64,000 nucleotides of DNA from the NCBI RefSeq assembly GCF_014287775.1, contig NZ_JACOOZ010000001.1:62001-126000 (forward strand), given 5' to 3'. Every line of letters starts with the position of its first letter. Within the stretch, counting starts at the first letter, position 1. Shown one piece after another: positions 49,428-58,651 of this stretch. The translations under genes were made by a program, and so were the position numbers. The notes under the pieces are model-generated. The model was given only the letters and a program-made list of their open reading frames with translations, was not told the origin of the DNA and made no database searches. The DNA is from Eubacterium_G segne (GTDB lineage: Bacteria > Bacillota > Clostridia > Lachnospirales > Lachnospiraceae).

Positions 49428-49946
49428 CTAATTTATTTCACTATATACTTTCTCAATTTCATCATTAAACTGATTACTAAGTTCTTCATAATTGTAATCT
49501 TTCCTGTTCTCTGCCTCCTTTAATATTCCCTTATACTTATCTAATACAGGTGTTAATTTTTTAATTCTATACTCTGCATCCGGAATCTTATCCTTTGGCA
49601 TTGAACCTTCCGACATCTCTCTTTCCATATCAGATATTGCAACTTCTATTGTTGAAATTCTTGCATTCAACTCTTCCTTATAATCAAATAGACCATATTC
49701 AATTTGCTTATTTCCTAATTCCTCTATAGTTTTATTATATTCTTTCGCGTCTTCATCACTAAGTCCCTTTTGGTCCAATATGTCTTGTGCCTTATTCTTC
49801 AGTGATTCAATCTCCTGTTTTTGTTCCTTTACTGTTATGGGCTTTTTATAGCCTTTTCTTATGTTTCCTTCTGCATTATTGTAAGTAAAAAACAATAACG
49901 AAGATACCAAACATACGCCTACCATACTAACTACTACTTTTTTCAT
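49428..49946 (-). CDS. Exported coiled-coil protein of unknown function
   Basis: 172 residues from the ATG at 49946 (AGGAGG 6 nt upstream). An N-terminal signal or anchor (VVVSMVGVCLVSSLLFFTY) is followed by an almost entirely helical, charged domain with heptad-like stretches (QKQEIESLKNKAQDILDQKG, STIEVAISDMEREM). No cysteine or catalytic motif is visible. It shares a transcript with the amidase-like gene just upstream, ending about 24 nt before it. Confidence 0.65.
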   Translation of the reverse strand: MKKVVVSMVGVCLVSSLLFFTYNNAEGNIRKGYKKPITVKEQKQEIESLKNKAQDILDQKGLSDEDAKEYNKTIEELGNKQIEYGLFDYKEELNARISTIEVAISDMEREMSEGSMPKDKIPDAEYRIKKLTPVLDKYKGILKEAENRKDYNYEELSNQFNDEIEKVYSEIN

Positions 49947-49970
49947 AATATACCTCCTACCACTTTTCAA

Positions 49971-50582
49971 TTATTTCTTCTTTCCCATATTATAATACAC
50001 AACATACGAATAATTTGTTGTACTTATATAATCATGTAACATAATTCCTAACATATTACTAGTATGTTGAGCCATTAACAGTGTATCAAACCCTTTTGAA
50101 CTCTTACCTTTATCATAACTAACCTGGGAGCGCTTAATTTCATTAGAAGAATAACCATACTGCACCACATCGCCGGGTTCAATCATTTTATAAATAAGTG
50201 ATGCATATGCATTTTTCTGTTTATCATTTAAACTAGATATCTCTTTTCCTGCACATACAACGCGTTTAGACCAATATTTTTTAAAATATGTAGCATTTTC
50301 CCACGTTGCTGAATGTGGTCTCCAATATCTCACATCTTCATATGATGGTAACTTACTCGACCTTCTTTTACCACCTTGTTCAATACATTGAGACGCAAAA
50401 TTCGTACAATCTAAATTTGATTTATAATACCCGGCTGTATTATAACCTTTTGCCCACATCTTAGCATAATATGCAGCACTTGACTTACTATAATTCTTAT
50501 CTATCGTCGCTGCACCTACCGTATGCAAACTAACCAACATCAAGCAATTCACTACCTAAAATAATTTTACCGTTTTTCTCAT
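49971..50582 (-). pseudogene. Amidase_6-like secreted cysteine hydrolase with an amber codon in its signal peptide
   Basis: The natural start is the ATG at 50582 (CGAGG upstream). It opens a signal peptide, MRKTVKLF, then an in-frame TAG at 50556-50558, then VVNCLMLVSLHTVGAA. Downstream the frame is open to 49971. It matches the putative amidase domain (PF12671-like): AAYYAKMWAKGYNTAGYY, the catalytic Cys in LDCTNFASQCIEQGG, MIEPGDVVQYGY and His in LMAQHTSNML. Translation might restart at the GTG at 50552, but the signal peptide would lose its basic start. Without the TAG the protein would have 203 residues. Such enzymes are thought to cleave cell wall or peptide amides. Confidence 0.7.
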
Positions 50583-50621
50583 ATAAATTTACCTCGTTCA
50601 TCATATTGTAATCACATTTAT

Positions 50622-50650
50622 ATTGTATCATTTTATTTTTTTGCTGTCAA
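50622..50650 (-). promoter_or_regulatory. Promoter of the amidase-like gene
   Basis: A -35 TTGACA (50645-50650) and -10 TACAAT (50622-50627) with 17-bp spacing, 40 nt before the ATG at 50582. Confidence 0.7.
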
Positions 50651-50708
50651 TATGTTTTCAGTTAATCGCCATTAATAATCACCTTAATAATCACCTAATA
50701 GACTTCTC

Positions 50709-51524
50709 CTATTTAACCATAAAGTCTATAACTTCCTTAACATCCTTTTCATCATCTATTGGCAACATTGATAACTCTGAAATATTCATATACTCTTCTT
50801 TGTCTATGTTATAATTTACAATCATATTCGTATATACATTTGTCCAATTAGATTCATCCCCTTCAATTTGAGGAGTCACCTCAAATTCAATTTTATCTCC
50901 TTTATGAATCCTGATTGGTAAATCAGATAAATTTCCAATCTGATTGTCATTAACATACACTTTTGTTTTATCTATATTAATCATTCCATTAGTACTCAGG
51001 GATTTAATTGTAATATCAGTAGTTGCCTTATATCCGTATGACAAAACCGTGTCAGTTCCACAAAAAGCTGTTGGATTTTTGTCAGATTGCAAATCTTTAG
51101 TATTATTATCTTCATCGTCTATAAAAGTATAACTGAGAGGTTCTTTAAATTTTATCTCCTCATCTTTACCATTGATGCATAACATAACACCATCAACATT
51201 AATAATATCATCTTTTTTCTTTTTACCAATATCCACTGTAACTATGTACGAGCAAAGGGAATAATCTCTGTATGCAAAAGTTTTAGCAAAATCTTCTACA
51301 CTTATTTTCCCATCATAGTTTACTTCGTCTAATCCATCTCCACTCAATCCATTTACCTTTATTGCGGGTGTTTCACCACTATATATAAAATCAATACATA
51401 TCCTTATTTCATTGCTACTACAAAAAACCATTTGGTTAGCCATTGTTGTATTATAAACCACGCTTACGCTACTCTCTTTTGAACAAGACGTTAACAAAAA
51501 GCAGCTTAACACCGCCAATAACAT
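50709..51524 (-). CDS. Lipoprotein of unknown function with a frameshifted start
   Basis: 271 residues in the open frame, beginning MLLAVLSCFLLTSCSKE with a lipobox at FLLTSC. The rest is acidic with beta-rich segments (YDGKISVEDFAKTFAYRDYS, TKVYVNDNQIGNLSDLPIRI) and no family I recognise. The only good ribosome binding site (AGGAGG, 51547-51552) serves an ATG at 51541, which is out of frame and stops after 11 codons. Between them is a run of seven A (51527-51533). Eight A would give MYIKKIMLLAVLSCFLLTSC, a proper lipoprotein signal with a basic start. The gene is therefore frameshifted, phase-variable, or carries a sequencing error. Confidence 0.6.
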   Translation of the reverse strand: MLLAVLSCFLLTSCSKESSVSVVYNTTMANQMVFCSSNEIRICIDFIYSGETPAIKVNGLSGDGLDEVNYDGKISVEDFAKTFAYRDYSLCSYIVTVDIGKKKKDDIINVDGVMLCINGKDEEIKFKEPLSYTFIDDEDNNTKDLQSDKNPTAFCGTDTVLSYGYKATTDITIKSLSTNGMINIDKTKVYVNDNQIGNLSDLPIRIHKGDKIEFEVTPQIEGDESNWTNVYTNMIVNYNIDKEEYMNISELSMLPIDDEKDVKEVIDFMVK

Positions 51525-51630
51525 AATTTTTTTATATACATCTTTACCTCCTGCACCATTCTCGTCATGTATTTCCTATTTTACACTAATTATTCAGTTT
51601 AATTTTTTCCTGTTTTGTAAAATCTTTTTT

Positions 51631-51659
51631 ATTCTAATAAATGCATTTTTGTTTGTCAA
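51631..51659 (-). promoter_or_regulatory. Promoter of the lipoprotein gene
   Basis: A -35 TTGACA (51654-51659) and -10 TAGAAT (51631-51636) with 17-bp spacing, about 90 nt upstream of the ATG at 51541. Confidence 0.65.
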
Positions 51660-51729
51660 ATATTTTTAACAATAATTTCCATATAAATATTTTTAATCTG
51701 CCATAGCCATCCCTGCTATTATATTCACA

Positions 51730-51783
51730 CAAAAAATCCCCCTAAAGCACCTAGATTTAATCTACACGCTTTAGAAGGATTAT
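51730..51783 (-). terminator. Terminator of the WYL regulator gene
   Basis: AATCC-TAAAGC-TAGAT hairpin with ATCTA-GCTTTA-GGATT, followed by TTTTTTGTG on the minus strand, 19 nt after the stop at 51802. Related in sequence to the terminator at 49323-49380. Confidence 0.75.
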
Positions 51784-51801
51784 TTCCTGTCATTAAATTA
51801 T

Positions 51802-52794
51802 TTACACATTATATTGTTCACAAAGTCTTTTTATTTCCTCTTTAACATCATCCACCACATACTGTGGTGAAACAATGGTTGCCCCATCTCCTAATGCCAT
51901 TATCCAATGAATAAACTGTTTACTTACTACCACATTAACATTTACATTAAAATGTTCATCTCCATCAGGCACTATAATTATGTCTTTGCCAAATCTGTCG
52001 ATTATTACACCTGCTAATGCATTTTCGCAGTGGATTTTTACCCGTTCTTCCTTACCACTGTACATTCCAAAAACTTTTCTGGCATACACAGCCATATCGA
52101 ATTCACTGAAGCACTCTTTTCCTTCACGTTTATCCTCAGTAATTTCTATATGCAACATTTTATCCACTCTGAAATGCTTAATTATTTTTTCAGTATCATC
52201 ATATGCCACAAGGTAATAGTTTTCATCATCCCAGGATAATGCCCAAGGGCTTACCCTGTAATACTCGCCATTATGCCTTAATTCCATTTTCTTTTTAATA
52301 TTCCACTGAAAATACTGAAATCTAATCTGCCTGTTTCCTGCAATCGCCGTATGTATATTGTCAACGTTATAATAAATACTCTCATTCATAGTCTTAACCC
52401 GCTTTGTCACATACACCTGACGTTGAAGCTTAGATGCCTCATATTTACTGGCAAGACCTTCTATTTTCTTAATGAGTTCATTGGACTTCTTTGTTGTAAG
52501 AAACTTTGCCGACTGAACAGAATCCACTAATAGTTTCAACTCCGCCAATTCAAACTGACGGTTTGCCACATTATAATAATAGGTTCTGTCCCTTTGTACT
52601 CCAACAATGTCCACTCCGTATTGTCTAAGACTCTCTAAATCATTATAAATGCTTTTTCTTTCTGCCGTAATGCCATAATCCTTTAATTTTAAAAGAATAT
52701 CCGACATACTTATAGAATGAGTTTCATCTGTATTTTCCATTAGAATCTTAAACAAATACATTAGTTTAAGCTTCTGATTAGACCCCTTTGCCAT
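51802..52794 (-). CDS. WYL-domain transcriptional regulator
   Basis: 330 residues. An N-terminal winged helix (KLKLMYLFKILMENTDETHS, then ITAERKSIYNDLESLRQYGV) is followed by the WYL sensor domain around 155-225 (RQIRFQYFQWNIKKKM, YRVSPWALSWDDENYYLVAY) and a C-terminal WCX extension. Such proteins bind nucleic acids or nucleotides and switch transcription. No target operator is visible. It lies about 99 nt after the fructokinase gene, facing the same way, so it might be read with the fructan operon or act alone. Confidence 0.85.
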   Translation of the reverse strand: MAKGSNQKLKLMYLFKILMENTDETHSISMSDILLKLKDYGITAERKSIYNDLESLRQYGVDIVGVQRDRTYYYNVANRQFELAELKLLVDSVQSAKFLTTKKSNELIKKIEGLASKYEASKLQRQVYVTKRVKTMNESIYYNVDNIHTAIAGNRQIRFQYFQWNIKKKMELRHNGEYYRVSPWALSWDDENYYLVAYDDTEKIIKHFRVDKMLHIEITEDKREGKECFSEFDMAVYARKVFGMYSGKEERVKIHCENALAGVIIDRFGKDIIIVPDGDEHFNVNVNVVVSKQFIHWIMALGDGATIVSPQYVVDDVKEEIKRLCEQYNV

Positions 52795-52893
52795 ATTCTA
52801 CCTCCCGATTAAATCTGGTTATAGAATATCATGCATTGGTTATTATTTCCACTGTTTTTTAGTTTGCAAGTACAACATCCGGTACTTTCCTTT

Positions 52894-53856
52894 TTATCTG
52901 CTGTGTAATAATTCTTCTATTTCTTCCTTTGTTGGCATTACACACAATGCTCCTTTTCTTGTGGTAATTATAGAAGCTGCCGCATTTGCAAAATTAAGCA
53001 TTTCCCGAAGGTTATGGGTGTCTAAATTATCAAGGCCTTTATTTAAAATATAATGAAGTATGCAGCCTGTAAAAGTGTCACCGGCTCCGGTAGTTTCAAT
53101 GGTATCTTTTGTTAAAAACGGATTTGCTTCCACTACCATACCGTTATAATACGCTCTGCTGCCTTCTTTTCCCATAGACACTAATATAAGATCTATGTCA
53201 TATTTTTCCCTGATTTTCTGTACACCATCAGAATAATCTTCCTCTCCGGTAAGCCATTGTATCTCATTATCAGATATTTTTAGAATATTACAATATTCTA
53301 AGCCTTTTTTAACCTGAGTGCGGGCATTTTCCATGTTATCCCATAAAGGCTCCCTTATATTAGGGTCAAAGGAGATTATACATCCGCTTTTTTTTGCCAC
53401 CTCTAATGCCTTGATGGTTGCCTCTCTTACACCCTGATGAGTCATGGATAAAGTGCCAAAGTGAAATATCTTAGAATTTTCTATTAATTCTGAATTAACT
53501 TCATCTGCCCTAAGCATCATATCCGCTCCCGGATTTCTGTAAAATGAAAAGCTTCTGTCTCCATCTTCTGCCGTATGTACAAAAGCTAATGTAGTATTAA
53601 CTTCCTTATCCGTTACAAGATTTTCTATATTAATATTCAGTCCTGAAACTCTTTCTTTAAGCATTTCTCCAAATATATCGTCCCCTACTTTTCCTATAAA
53701 GGCTGTTGAATGCCCCAGGTTAGTAAGCATTGACAATACGTTACATGGTGCTCCTCCAGGATTTGCTTCTAACAACGGGTTTCCCTGATTACTTATTCCA
53801 TTTTCAGTAAAATCTATAAGCAGTTCACCCATTGCGGTAACATCAATTTTACTCAT
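52894..53856 (-). CDS. PfkB-family fructokinase
   Basis: 320-residue ribokinase-fold sugar kinase. The N-terminal substrate block is PLLEANPGGAPCNVLSML. The C-terminal PfkB signature TTGAGDTFTGCILHY holds the catalytic Asp and anion hole. It should phosphorylate the fructose released by the two fructosidases encoded just upstream (28 nt from GH32). It completes a route from fructo-oligosaccharide to fructose 6-phosphate. Confidence 0.9.
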   Translation of the reverse strand: MSKIDVTAMGELLIDFTENGISNQGNPLLEANPGGAPCNVLSMLTNLGHSTAFIGKVGDDIFGEMLKERVSGLNINIENLVTDKEVNTTLAFVHTAEDGDRSFSFYRNPGADMMLRADEVNSELIENSKIFHFGTLSMTHQGVREATIKALEVAKKSGCIISFDPNIREPLWDNMENARTQVKKGLEYCNILKISDNEIQWLTGEEDYSDGVQKIREKYDIDLILVSMGKEGSRAYYNGMVVEANPFLTKDTIETTGAGDTFTGCILHYILNKGLDNLDTHNLREMLNFANAAASIITTRKGALCVMPTKEEIEELLHSR

Positions 53857-53883
53857 ATCAAATCCTCCTTATATTGTCTCCAT

Positions 53884-55368
53884 CTATTTAATGGTTTCTT
53901 TTAACTCCCACATCTTTATTTCCCTAATATTAAGACATCCCTCATCAGTCACAATATAGTTGCCTGTCTGACTGCTGTCTGCAAAAACATTGCAGCTACA
54001 GTTGGTTTTATAGTCATCCGTATACACTTCAATAGAACTTTTATCCACAAAAGCCCTTATTTTCATGTTCTTTTTGTCCTTTAAAATCAACGGTCCTCGG
54101 GCAATGCCTTCACTCCAGTTATCAGAATTGTTTCTGTCAAAATATAGCATCTGATGTTTTAAATCGAAAGTTACTTTTGTTTTGTTGTTTTCATTGCATC
54201 TTAAAAGCAATGAAAATTTATCTGCTGTGGTACTTTCCAAATCAATATCCATTTCCATTTCAAAGCAGTCACTTTCTATACAATTAAACTGTTCCTCCTT
54301 AGTTACAGATATCTCTTTAATACACTTTTCTTCTTTTCGTATATTTTCAATTTCCTTTATTGGAACAAACTTAAGGGTATTATCCGGACACAAAACCACC
54401 TCTCTTGGTAAGTCAAAGAATCCGCACCAGCCTTCCTTAAAGCTTGGACCCCAATCTTTCCACCATGGCATCCAGTCCCAGGCATTTGCCCAGCCTACAA
54501 TAATTCTTCTGCCTTTACTGTCTAAAAATGACTGAGGAGCATAATAGTCAAATCCATAGTCAATCTGACCTACATTGGTATATGTAAATTTTCCCGTGTC
54601 ATAATTCATGTCTCCTACTAAGTACACTGATGTTCTCTCATTTATTCCCATAGGCGAAAACATAAGTACGTGTTTATCTCCTATTTCATAAAAGTCGGGA
54701 CATTCCCACATATAACCGAACTCTCCTCTGCTCTCTGCAAGAACATTGAAAAACTCCCAGTTTTTTAAATCCTTAGACCGATATAACAGGGCACTTGCCA
54801 AATTATTTTTCTTAGAACCACAAACTAAATAGAAGTAATCACCATGTTTCCAAACCTTAGGATCTCTAAAATTACTTTCATCATAGCCTTCCGGCGGGTG
54901 TGGAATAATAGGATTATTTTCATATTTTTCAAAATGAACACCATCCTCGCTGTATGCAAGACACTGTGACTGGATAAATCCGTCTCCATAGTTTGTTGTT
55001 CCTGTATATACAAGGTATAGCTTTCCATCATGTTCAATGGCACTTCCTGAAAAGCATCCACCTTCCTTATGATTGTCATATGGTTCGCTTGGAGCCAATG
55101 CCACCGGGAGATACTCCCAGTGTAGCATATCGTCGCTAATGGCGTGTCCCCAGTGCATTGCTCCCCAATACGCATCATAAGGATTGTATTGATAGAAAAA
55201 GTGATATTTATTCTTATAATATATCAGACCATTTGGATCATTAATCCAGCCCTGTTGTGCCATAAAATGATAGTTTTGTCTCATTTTACCTTCAGACACT
55301 TTATCTTTTGTTTTCTCAATTTCTTCCTGAGCCTTTTTTATATTCTCATTTAACAATTCCTGTGACAT
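53884..55368 (-). CDS. GH32 beta-fructofuranosidase (sucrase/fructan hydrolase), intracellular
   Basis: 494 residues. The five-bladed propeller shows the three catalytic signatures: WINDPNGLIYY (nucleophile Asp), SNFRDPKVWKHG (transition-state Asp) and MWECPDFYEIGD (acid/base Glu). A C-terminal beta-sandwich follows (IRAFVDKSSIEVYTDD). There is no signal peptide, so it acts on imported sucrose, its phosphate or short fructans. The operon has an ABC importer instead of a PTS, which favours unphosphorylated substrates. The N-terminal 30 residues form an extra charged helix. Confidence 0.92.
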   Translation of the reverse strand: MSQELLNENIKKAQEEIEKTKDKVSEGKMRQNYHFMAQQGWINDPNGLIYYKNKYHFFYQYNPYDAYWGAMHWGHAISDDMLHWEYLPVALAPSEPYDNHKEGGCFSGSAIEHDGKLYLVYTGTTNYGDGFIQSQCLAYSEDGVHFEKYENNPIIPHPPEGYDESNFRDPKVWKHGDYFYLVCGSKKNNLASALLYRSKDLKNWEFFNVLAESRGEFGYMWECPDFYEIGDKHVLMFSPMGINERTSVYLVGDMNYDTGKFTYTNVGQIDYGFDYYAPQSFLDSKGRRIIVGWANAWDWMPWWKDWGPSFKEGWCGFFDLPREVVLCPDNTLKFVPIKEIENIRKEEKCIKEISVTKEEQFNCIESDCFEMEMDIDLESTTADKFSLLLRCNENNKTKVTFDLKHQMLYFDRNNSDNWSEGIARGPLILKDKKNMKIRAFVDKSSIEVYTDDYKTNCSCNVFADSSQTGNYIVTDEGCLNIREIKMWELKETIK

Positions 55369-55479
55369 GATATATTTTCCTCCTAATCAATATGTATTGC
55401 CCCCTCCCTTCGGTCGGCGACATTTCGTCGGAAACATTTTTATAAATGAACTTCGTTCATTTGGTTTCCTCCTGTATGA

Positions 55480-56826
55480 TTATTTGTCGTATTCGTCTCT
55501 TAGTTTCTTTGCAAATTCAGTATTAAGTTTTGACTCACGTCTTGCCTTTGCTTCCTTAATTCTAAACTGCTCATCTCTTGCCGGCTTGTATACTTCCCAA
55601 CGTTTTTCGTAGCTTTCTATAGCTGCCTTCATTTCCTCGGTAAGTTCAGGCTTTTCTAACTTTCTTTCAGGAAGTACCGGTACTACAGGAAGTCTGTCTT
55701 CCACCGGTGGCATTTCCATTTTCATTGTTGTTGGAAGTACCTGATACCAGTAAGCTGTTGAACTCCAGTCATCTGAAAGATGGTTTGCATGTCCATGCTC
55801 AATAGTAACTTTAAGACTATTTTCAAATCTTACAGGGTCAGTAATATGGAATCTGTAAGATACCTGGAATCCGTCAGTATCTCCTTCATGAACTATTGTT
55901 CCAAAGAACGGATATGCATTTCTCTGCATTCCCCATGCATGGTTAAAGTAATCTTCCGTTCCGGTTCCGTTAAGGCTAGGGTATTCTTCTCCATCTATAA
56001 AGAACATATCATTTCCTTCACCCCACCAGCTTCCCTGGAAGTGTTTTACCGTAAGGTTGCATCCTACATAATGTCCTTTTCCTTTTACATCTAACAAAAC
56101 GTAGTTGTTTTCACCTTTATAATTTGTAACATTGTTTACTTCCGGTGAGTTTACCTGTAACTCAGGTCCCCAGCCTTTGCAAGGGTTCTCTCTATGCCAG
56201 CATGCATGGAAGTAAGCTGTTTCCTCATCAAGAGGTTCCTTATACATTTCATAATCAATATTAAAATAAAGAATAAACGGTAATTCATTTTCGTTTATAA
56301 TTTCAATTTTTGCCTTTTTGTTAAATGGCATTGGGAAGTAACATGATACTGAGCAAGGTGCTCCATATCTTCCTGCCTCTTCCGGTTTTAATGATACATT
56401 AAAAGGTAATGATGAGAAATTGCCAGGATAGCAGTTTCCTATACAGAAGAAGTCTCCAAAAGGTACATATACACTTGGATTTTCCTGATCATCCCATGTC
56501 ATTTTAATTAATACTTTTCTATAGTAATATGGATCATAATCATCCCATATTACGCCAAGAGGTGGTGCAATTTCCATTACCGGTGCTGCTGATGCATTTA
56601 AAACCGGATCAAGTATACTAGGTGCCTTTACTCTTCTACATGAAGATGTCATCCATATATGTGTAATACATCCGGGACCTTCTACTTCCCCTAATGTAAT
56701 TGATTCACCTGCAGGTATTTCCCAATAATCCTGATTTTTTCCTCTCTGATCCCAACTTGCAAGTCTTCCGTTTCTTGCCTTCTTTACTGATGTTAAATCT
56801 TTAAATAATCCTGATACGCTGCTCAT
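55480..56826 (-). CDS. GH172 (DUF2961) glycoside hydrolase, alpha-fructofuranosidase-like
   Basis: 448 residues matching the DUF2961 family, now GH172, whose studied members act on alpha-D-fructofuranosides and difructose dianhydrides. Family blocks: GPGCITHIWMTS, VYVPFGDFFCIGNCYPGNF, WWGEGNDMFFIDGEEYPSLN, GTGTEDYFNHAWGMQRNAYP and YRFHITDPVRFENSLKVTIE. The Glu residues in GEGND and GTGTEDYF are candidate catalytic acids. No signal peptide is present. AGAGGAG precedes the ATG. Its place between the sugar permeases and the GH32 gene suggests the imported substrate includes alpha-linked fructosides or difructose anhydrides. Confidence 0.87.
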   Translation of the reverse strand: MSSVSGLFKDLTSVKKARNGRLASWDQRGKNQDYWEIPAGESITLGEVEGPGCITHIWMTSSCRRVKAPSILDPVLNASAAPVMEIAPPLGVIWDDYDPYYYRKVLIKMTWDDQENPSVYVPFGDFFCIGNCYPGNFSSLPFNVSLKPEEAGRYGAPCSVSCYFPMPFNKKAKIEIINENELPFILYFNIDYEMYKEPLDEETAYFHACWHRENPCKGWGPELQVNSPEVNNVTNYKGENNYVLLDVKGKGHYVGCNLTVKHFQGSWWGEGNDMFFIDGEEYPSLNGTGTEDYFNHAWGMQRNAYPFFGTIVHEGDTDGFQVSYRFHITDPVRFENSLKVTIEHGHANHLSDDWSSTAYWYQVLPTTMKMEMPPVEDRLPVVPVLPERKLEKPELTEEMKAAIESYEKRWEVYKPARDEQFRIKEAKARRESKLNTEFAKKLRDEYDK

Positions 56827-56841
56827 TTTTTTCTCCTCTCT

Positions 56842-57669
56842 TTAACCTTTTACTGCGCCTGCCGTCATACCTTCTACGATGTTCTTCTGGAATAATCCAT
56901 AGAATATTAATTCAGGTACGATTATCATAATACTTGAAGCTATAATTCCGCCGTAATCTACTGTGTATGTACCTTTAAAGAATGATGCTCCCATGGATAA
57001 CGTATAATCTGATGCATCTCTTAAGATAACCGATGCAAACGGATACTCATTCCAGATATAAAGAACATTAAATATTACAACAGTGGCTATTACCGGCTTT
57101 GTCATTGGTAAAATTACTTTAATAATTAACTGCCTCAAATTACATCCGTCCATTACTGCTGCCTCATCAATTTCACTTGGAAGGGATTTTAAATAACCAA
57201 CTAAAAGTAAGGTATTAAAGGATATTGATGTAGCTATGTATGGAAGAACCAATCCTACCTTTCCGCTTAATCCAAAAAATACATTTATTTTATATACCGG
57301 GAAAAGCAATATAAATGGAGATATTGCCAATCCTAAAATCAGATAACTGTAAACTGCCTTTCTGATTTTCTCATTCATCTGCATTCTTGCTAAAACAAAT
57401 GCACTTAAAAAGGTAATTACTAATTCTACTACGATTGATATGATACATACAAAGAATGTGTTACCATACAATCTTGGGTAATCAAGCACCTCCAGGGCAT
57501 GCTTGAAATTTTCTAAGTTAAAACTCTTTGGTAATGCCAGGGGATTTGACATAATATCTGAGTTAGTTTTAAAGGATAGCAAAACCATCCATATAAAAGG
57601 AAACACAATTATAAGTGTGATTAATGCCATAACAATGTACATTGCGATTTTTTTCTTTTTATTAATCAT
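56842..57669 (-). CDS. Carbohydrate ABC transporter permease (MalG type)
   Basis: 275 residues, six membrane segments. The opening IVMALITLIIVFPFIWMVLL and the EAA loop LPSEIDEAAVMDGCNLRQLI (near 185) are typical of CUT1 sugar permeases. It pairs with the MalF-type permease encoded 4 nt upstream. No ATPase gene is in the cluster, so a shared MsmK-type ATPase elsewhere is expected. Confidence 0.92.
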   Translation of the reverse strand: MINKKKKIAMYIVMALITLIIVFPFIWMVLLSFKTNSDIMSNPLALPKSFNLENFKHALEVLDYPRLYGNTFFVCIISIVVELVITFLSAFVLARMQMNEKIRKAVYSYLILGLAISPFILLFPVYKINVFFGLSGKVGLVLPYIATSISFNTLLLVGYLKSLPSEIDEAAVMDGCNLRQLIIKVILPMTKPVIATVVIFNVLYIWNEYPFASVILRDASDYTLSMGASFFKGTYTVDYGGIIASSIMIIVPELIFYGLFQKNIVEGMTAGAVKG

Positions 57670-57673
57670 ATCT

Positions 57674-58552
57674 TTATGCCTCCTTGTCTCTTTCTCTCAT
57701 TAAAAACTGGAATACAAACATTATTATAAGAGAAATAATAAATGTTATTGTTGCCAGAGACATTCCATATCCATATTCACCATTTCCAAAAGTTGTTGAA
57801 TAGCTGTATGTAACTAATGTTTCTGACATATGGTTCGGACCACCGCCTGTAGTCTGCTGTACAATTTCAAATATTTTAAATATTCCTGTTATAAGTAATA
57901 CGGCAACTGTTGATATGGTAGATTTCATCATAGGTATTGTTACATATCTAAGCTGCTGCCATGAAGAAGCACCGTCAATCTTAACTGCTTCTATTACATC
58001 GCCTGGAATCATTCTAAGTCCTGTTATATATATTGTGGTAAGATATCCCAGCTGCTGCCAGAAATATATAAATCCGATACAATAAGGGGTGAGTTTATTT
58101 CCCCCAATCCATGTCTGTTTAAGTCCCGGTAATCCAATGGCATCTAAAATACCATTTATTAAACCAACATGAGGATCTAATATATAAACCCATATAATAC
58201 CAACTATAATAGGTGCTATAATTGCCGGAGAAAATATCAATGCCTTAGATGTGTCAACAAACTTTAAGTGATTATTTAAAAGCAATGCCACAAAAAATGC
58301 TCCCACCAGCAACAGCACAAATGCCACACCAAATATAATCATTGTATTTTTAAATGAAATCCATAATGTATCATCCTGCAAAAGTCTTTTATAATTTGTT
58401 AGCCCGTTAAACGTTGCTTTTCCTATTCCGGAATATTTTGTGAAACTATATCCTATAGCCATTATTATCGGTGCAATAATATACACTGTATAAATTATTA
58501 ATGTAGGCAACAGCAGTCCTATTAAATATCTCTTTTTACTCAACCAAGACAC
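57674..58552 (-). CDS. Carbohydrate ABC transporter permease (MalF type)
   Basis: About 292 residues, six membrane segments. The start is a GTG at 58552 with AGGAGG 7 nt upstream, giving a normal short cytoplasmic lead (SWLSKKRYLIGLLLPTL). The EAA loop reads MIPGDVIEAVKIDGASSWQQ. With the MalG-type partner it forms the channel for the sugar bound by the upstream lipoprotein. Confidence 0.9.
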   Translation of the reverse strand: MSWLSKKRYLIGLLLPTLIIYTVYIIAPIIMAIGYSFTKYSGIGKATFNGLTNYKRLLQDDTLWISFKNTMIIFGVAFVLLLVGAFFVALLLNNHLKFVDTSKALIFSPAIIAPIIVGIIWVYILDPHVGLINGILDAIGLPGLKQTWIGGNKLTPYCIGFIYFWQQLGYLTTIYITGLRMIPGDVIEAVKIDGASSWQQLRYVTIPMMKSTISTVAVLLITGIFKIFEIVQQTTGGGPNHMSETLVTYSYSTTFGNGEYGYGMSLATITFIISLIIMFVFQFLMRERDKEA

Positions 58553-58651
58553 GTCTTTGCCTCCTTTCTCCCAACATTCTCCTTCCTCGCCCACATTCCG
58601 TTGTGAAATGTGGGGAAGAGGAGAATCTAATTATAATAATATTAAAGAATT

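Noticed and set aside
50556..50558. TAG read as a recoded amino acid such as pyrrolysine
   Set aside because: The codon is in a signal peptide, no downstream recoding structure was seen, and no pyrrolysine genes are in the window. A nonsense mutation is simpler.
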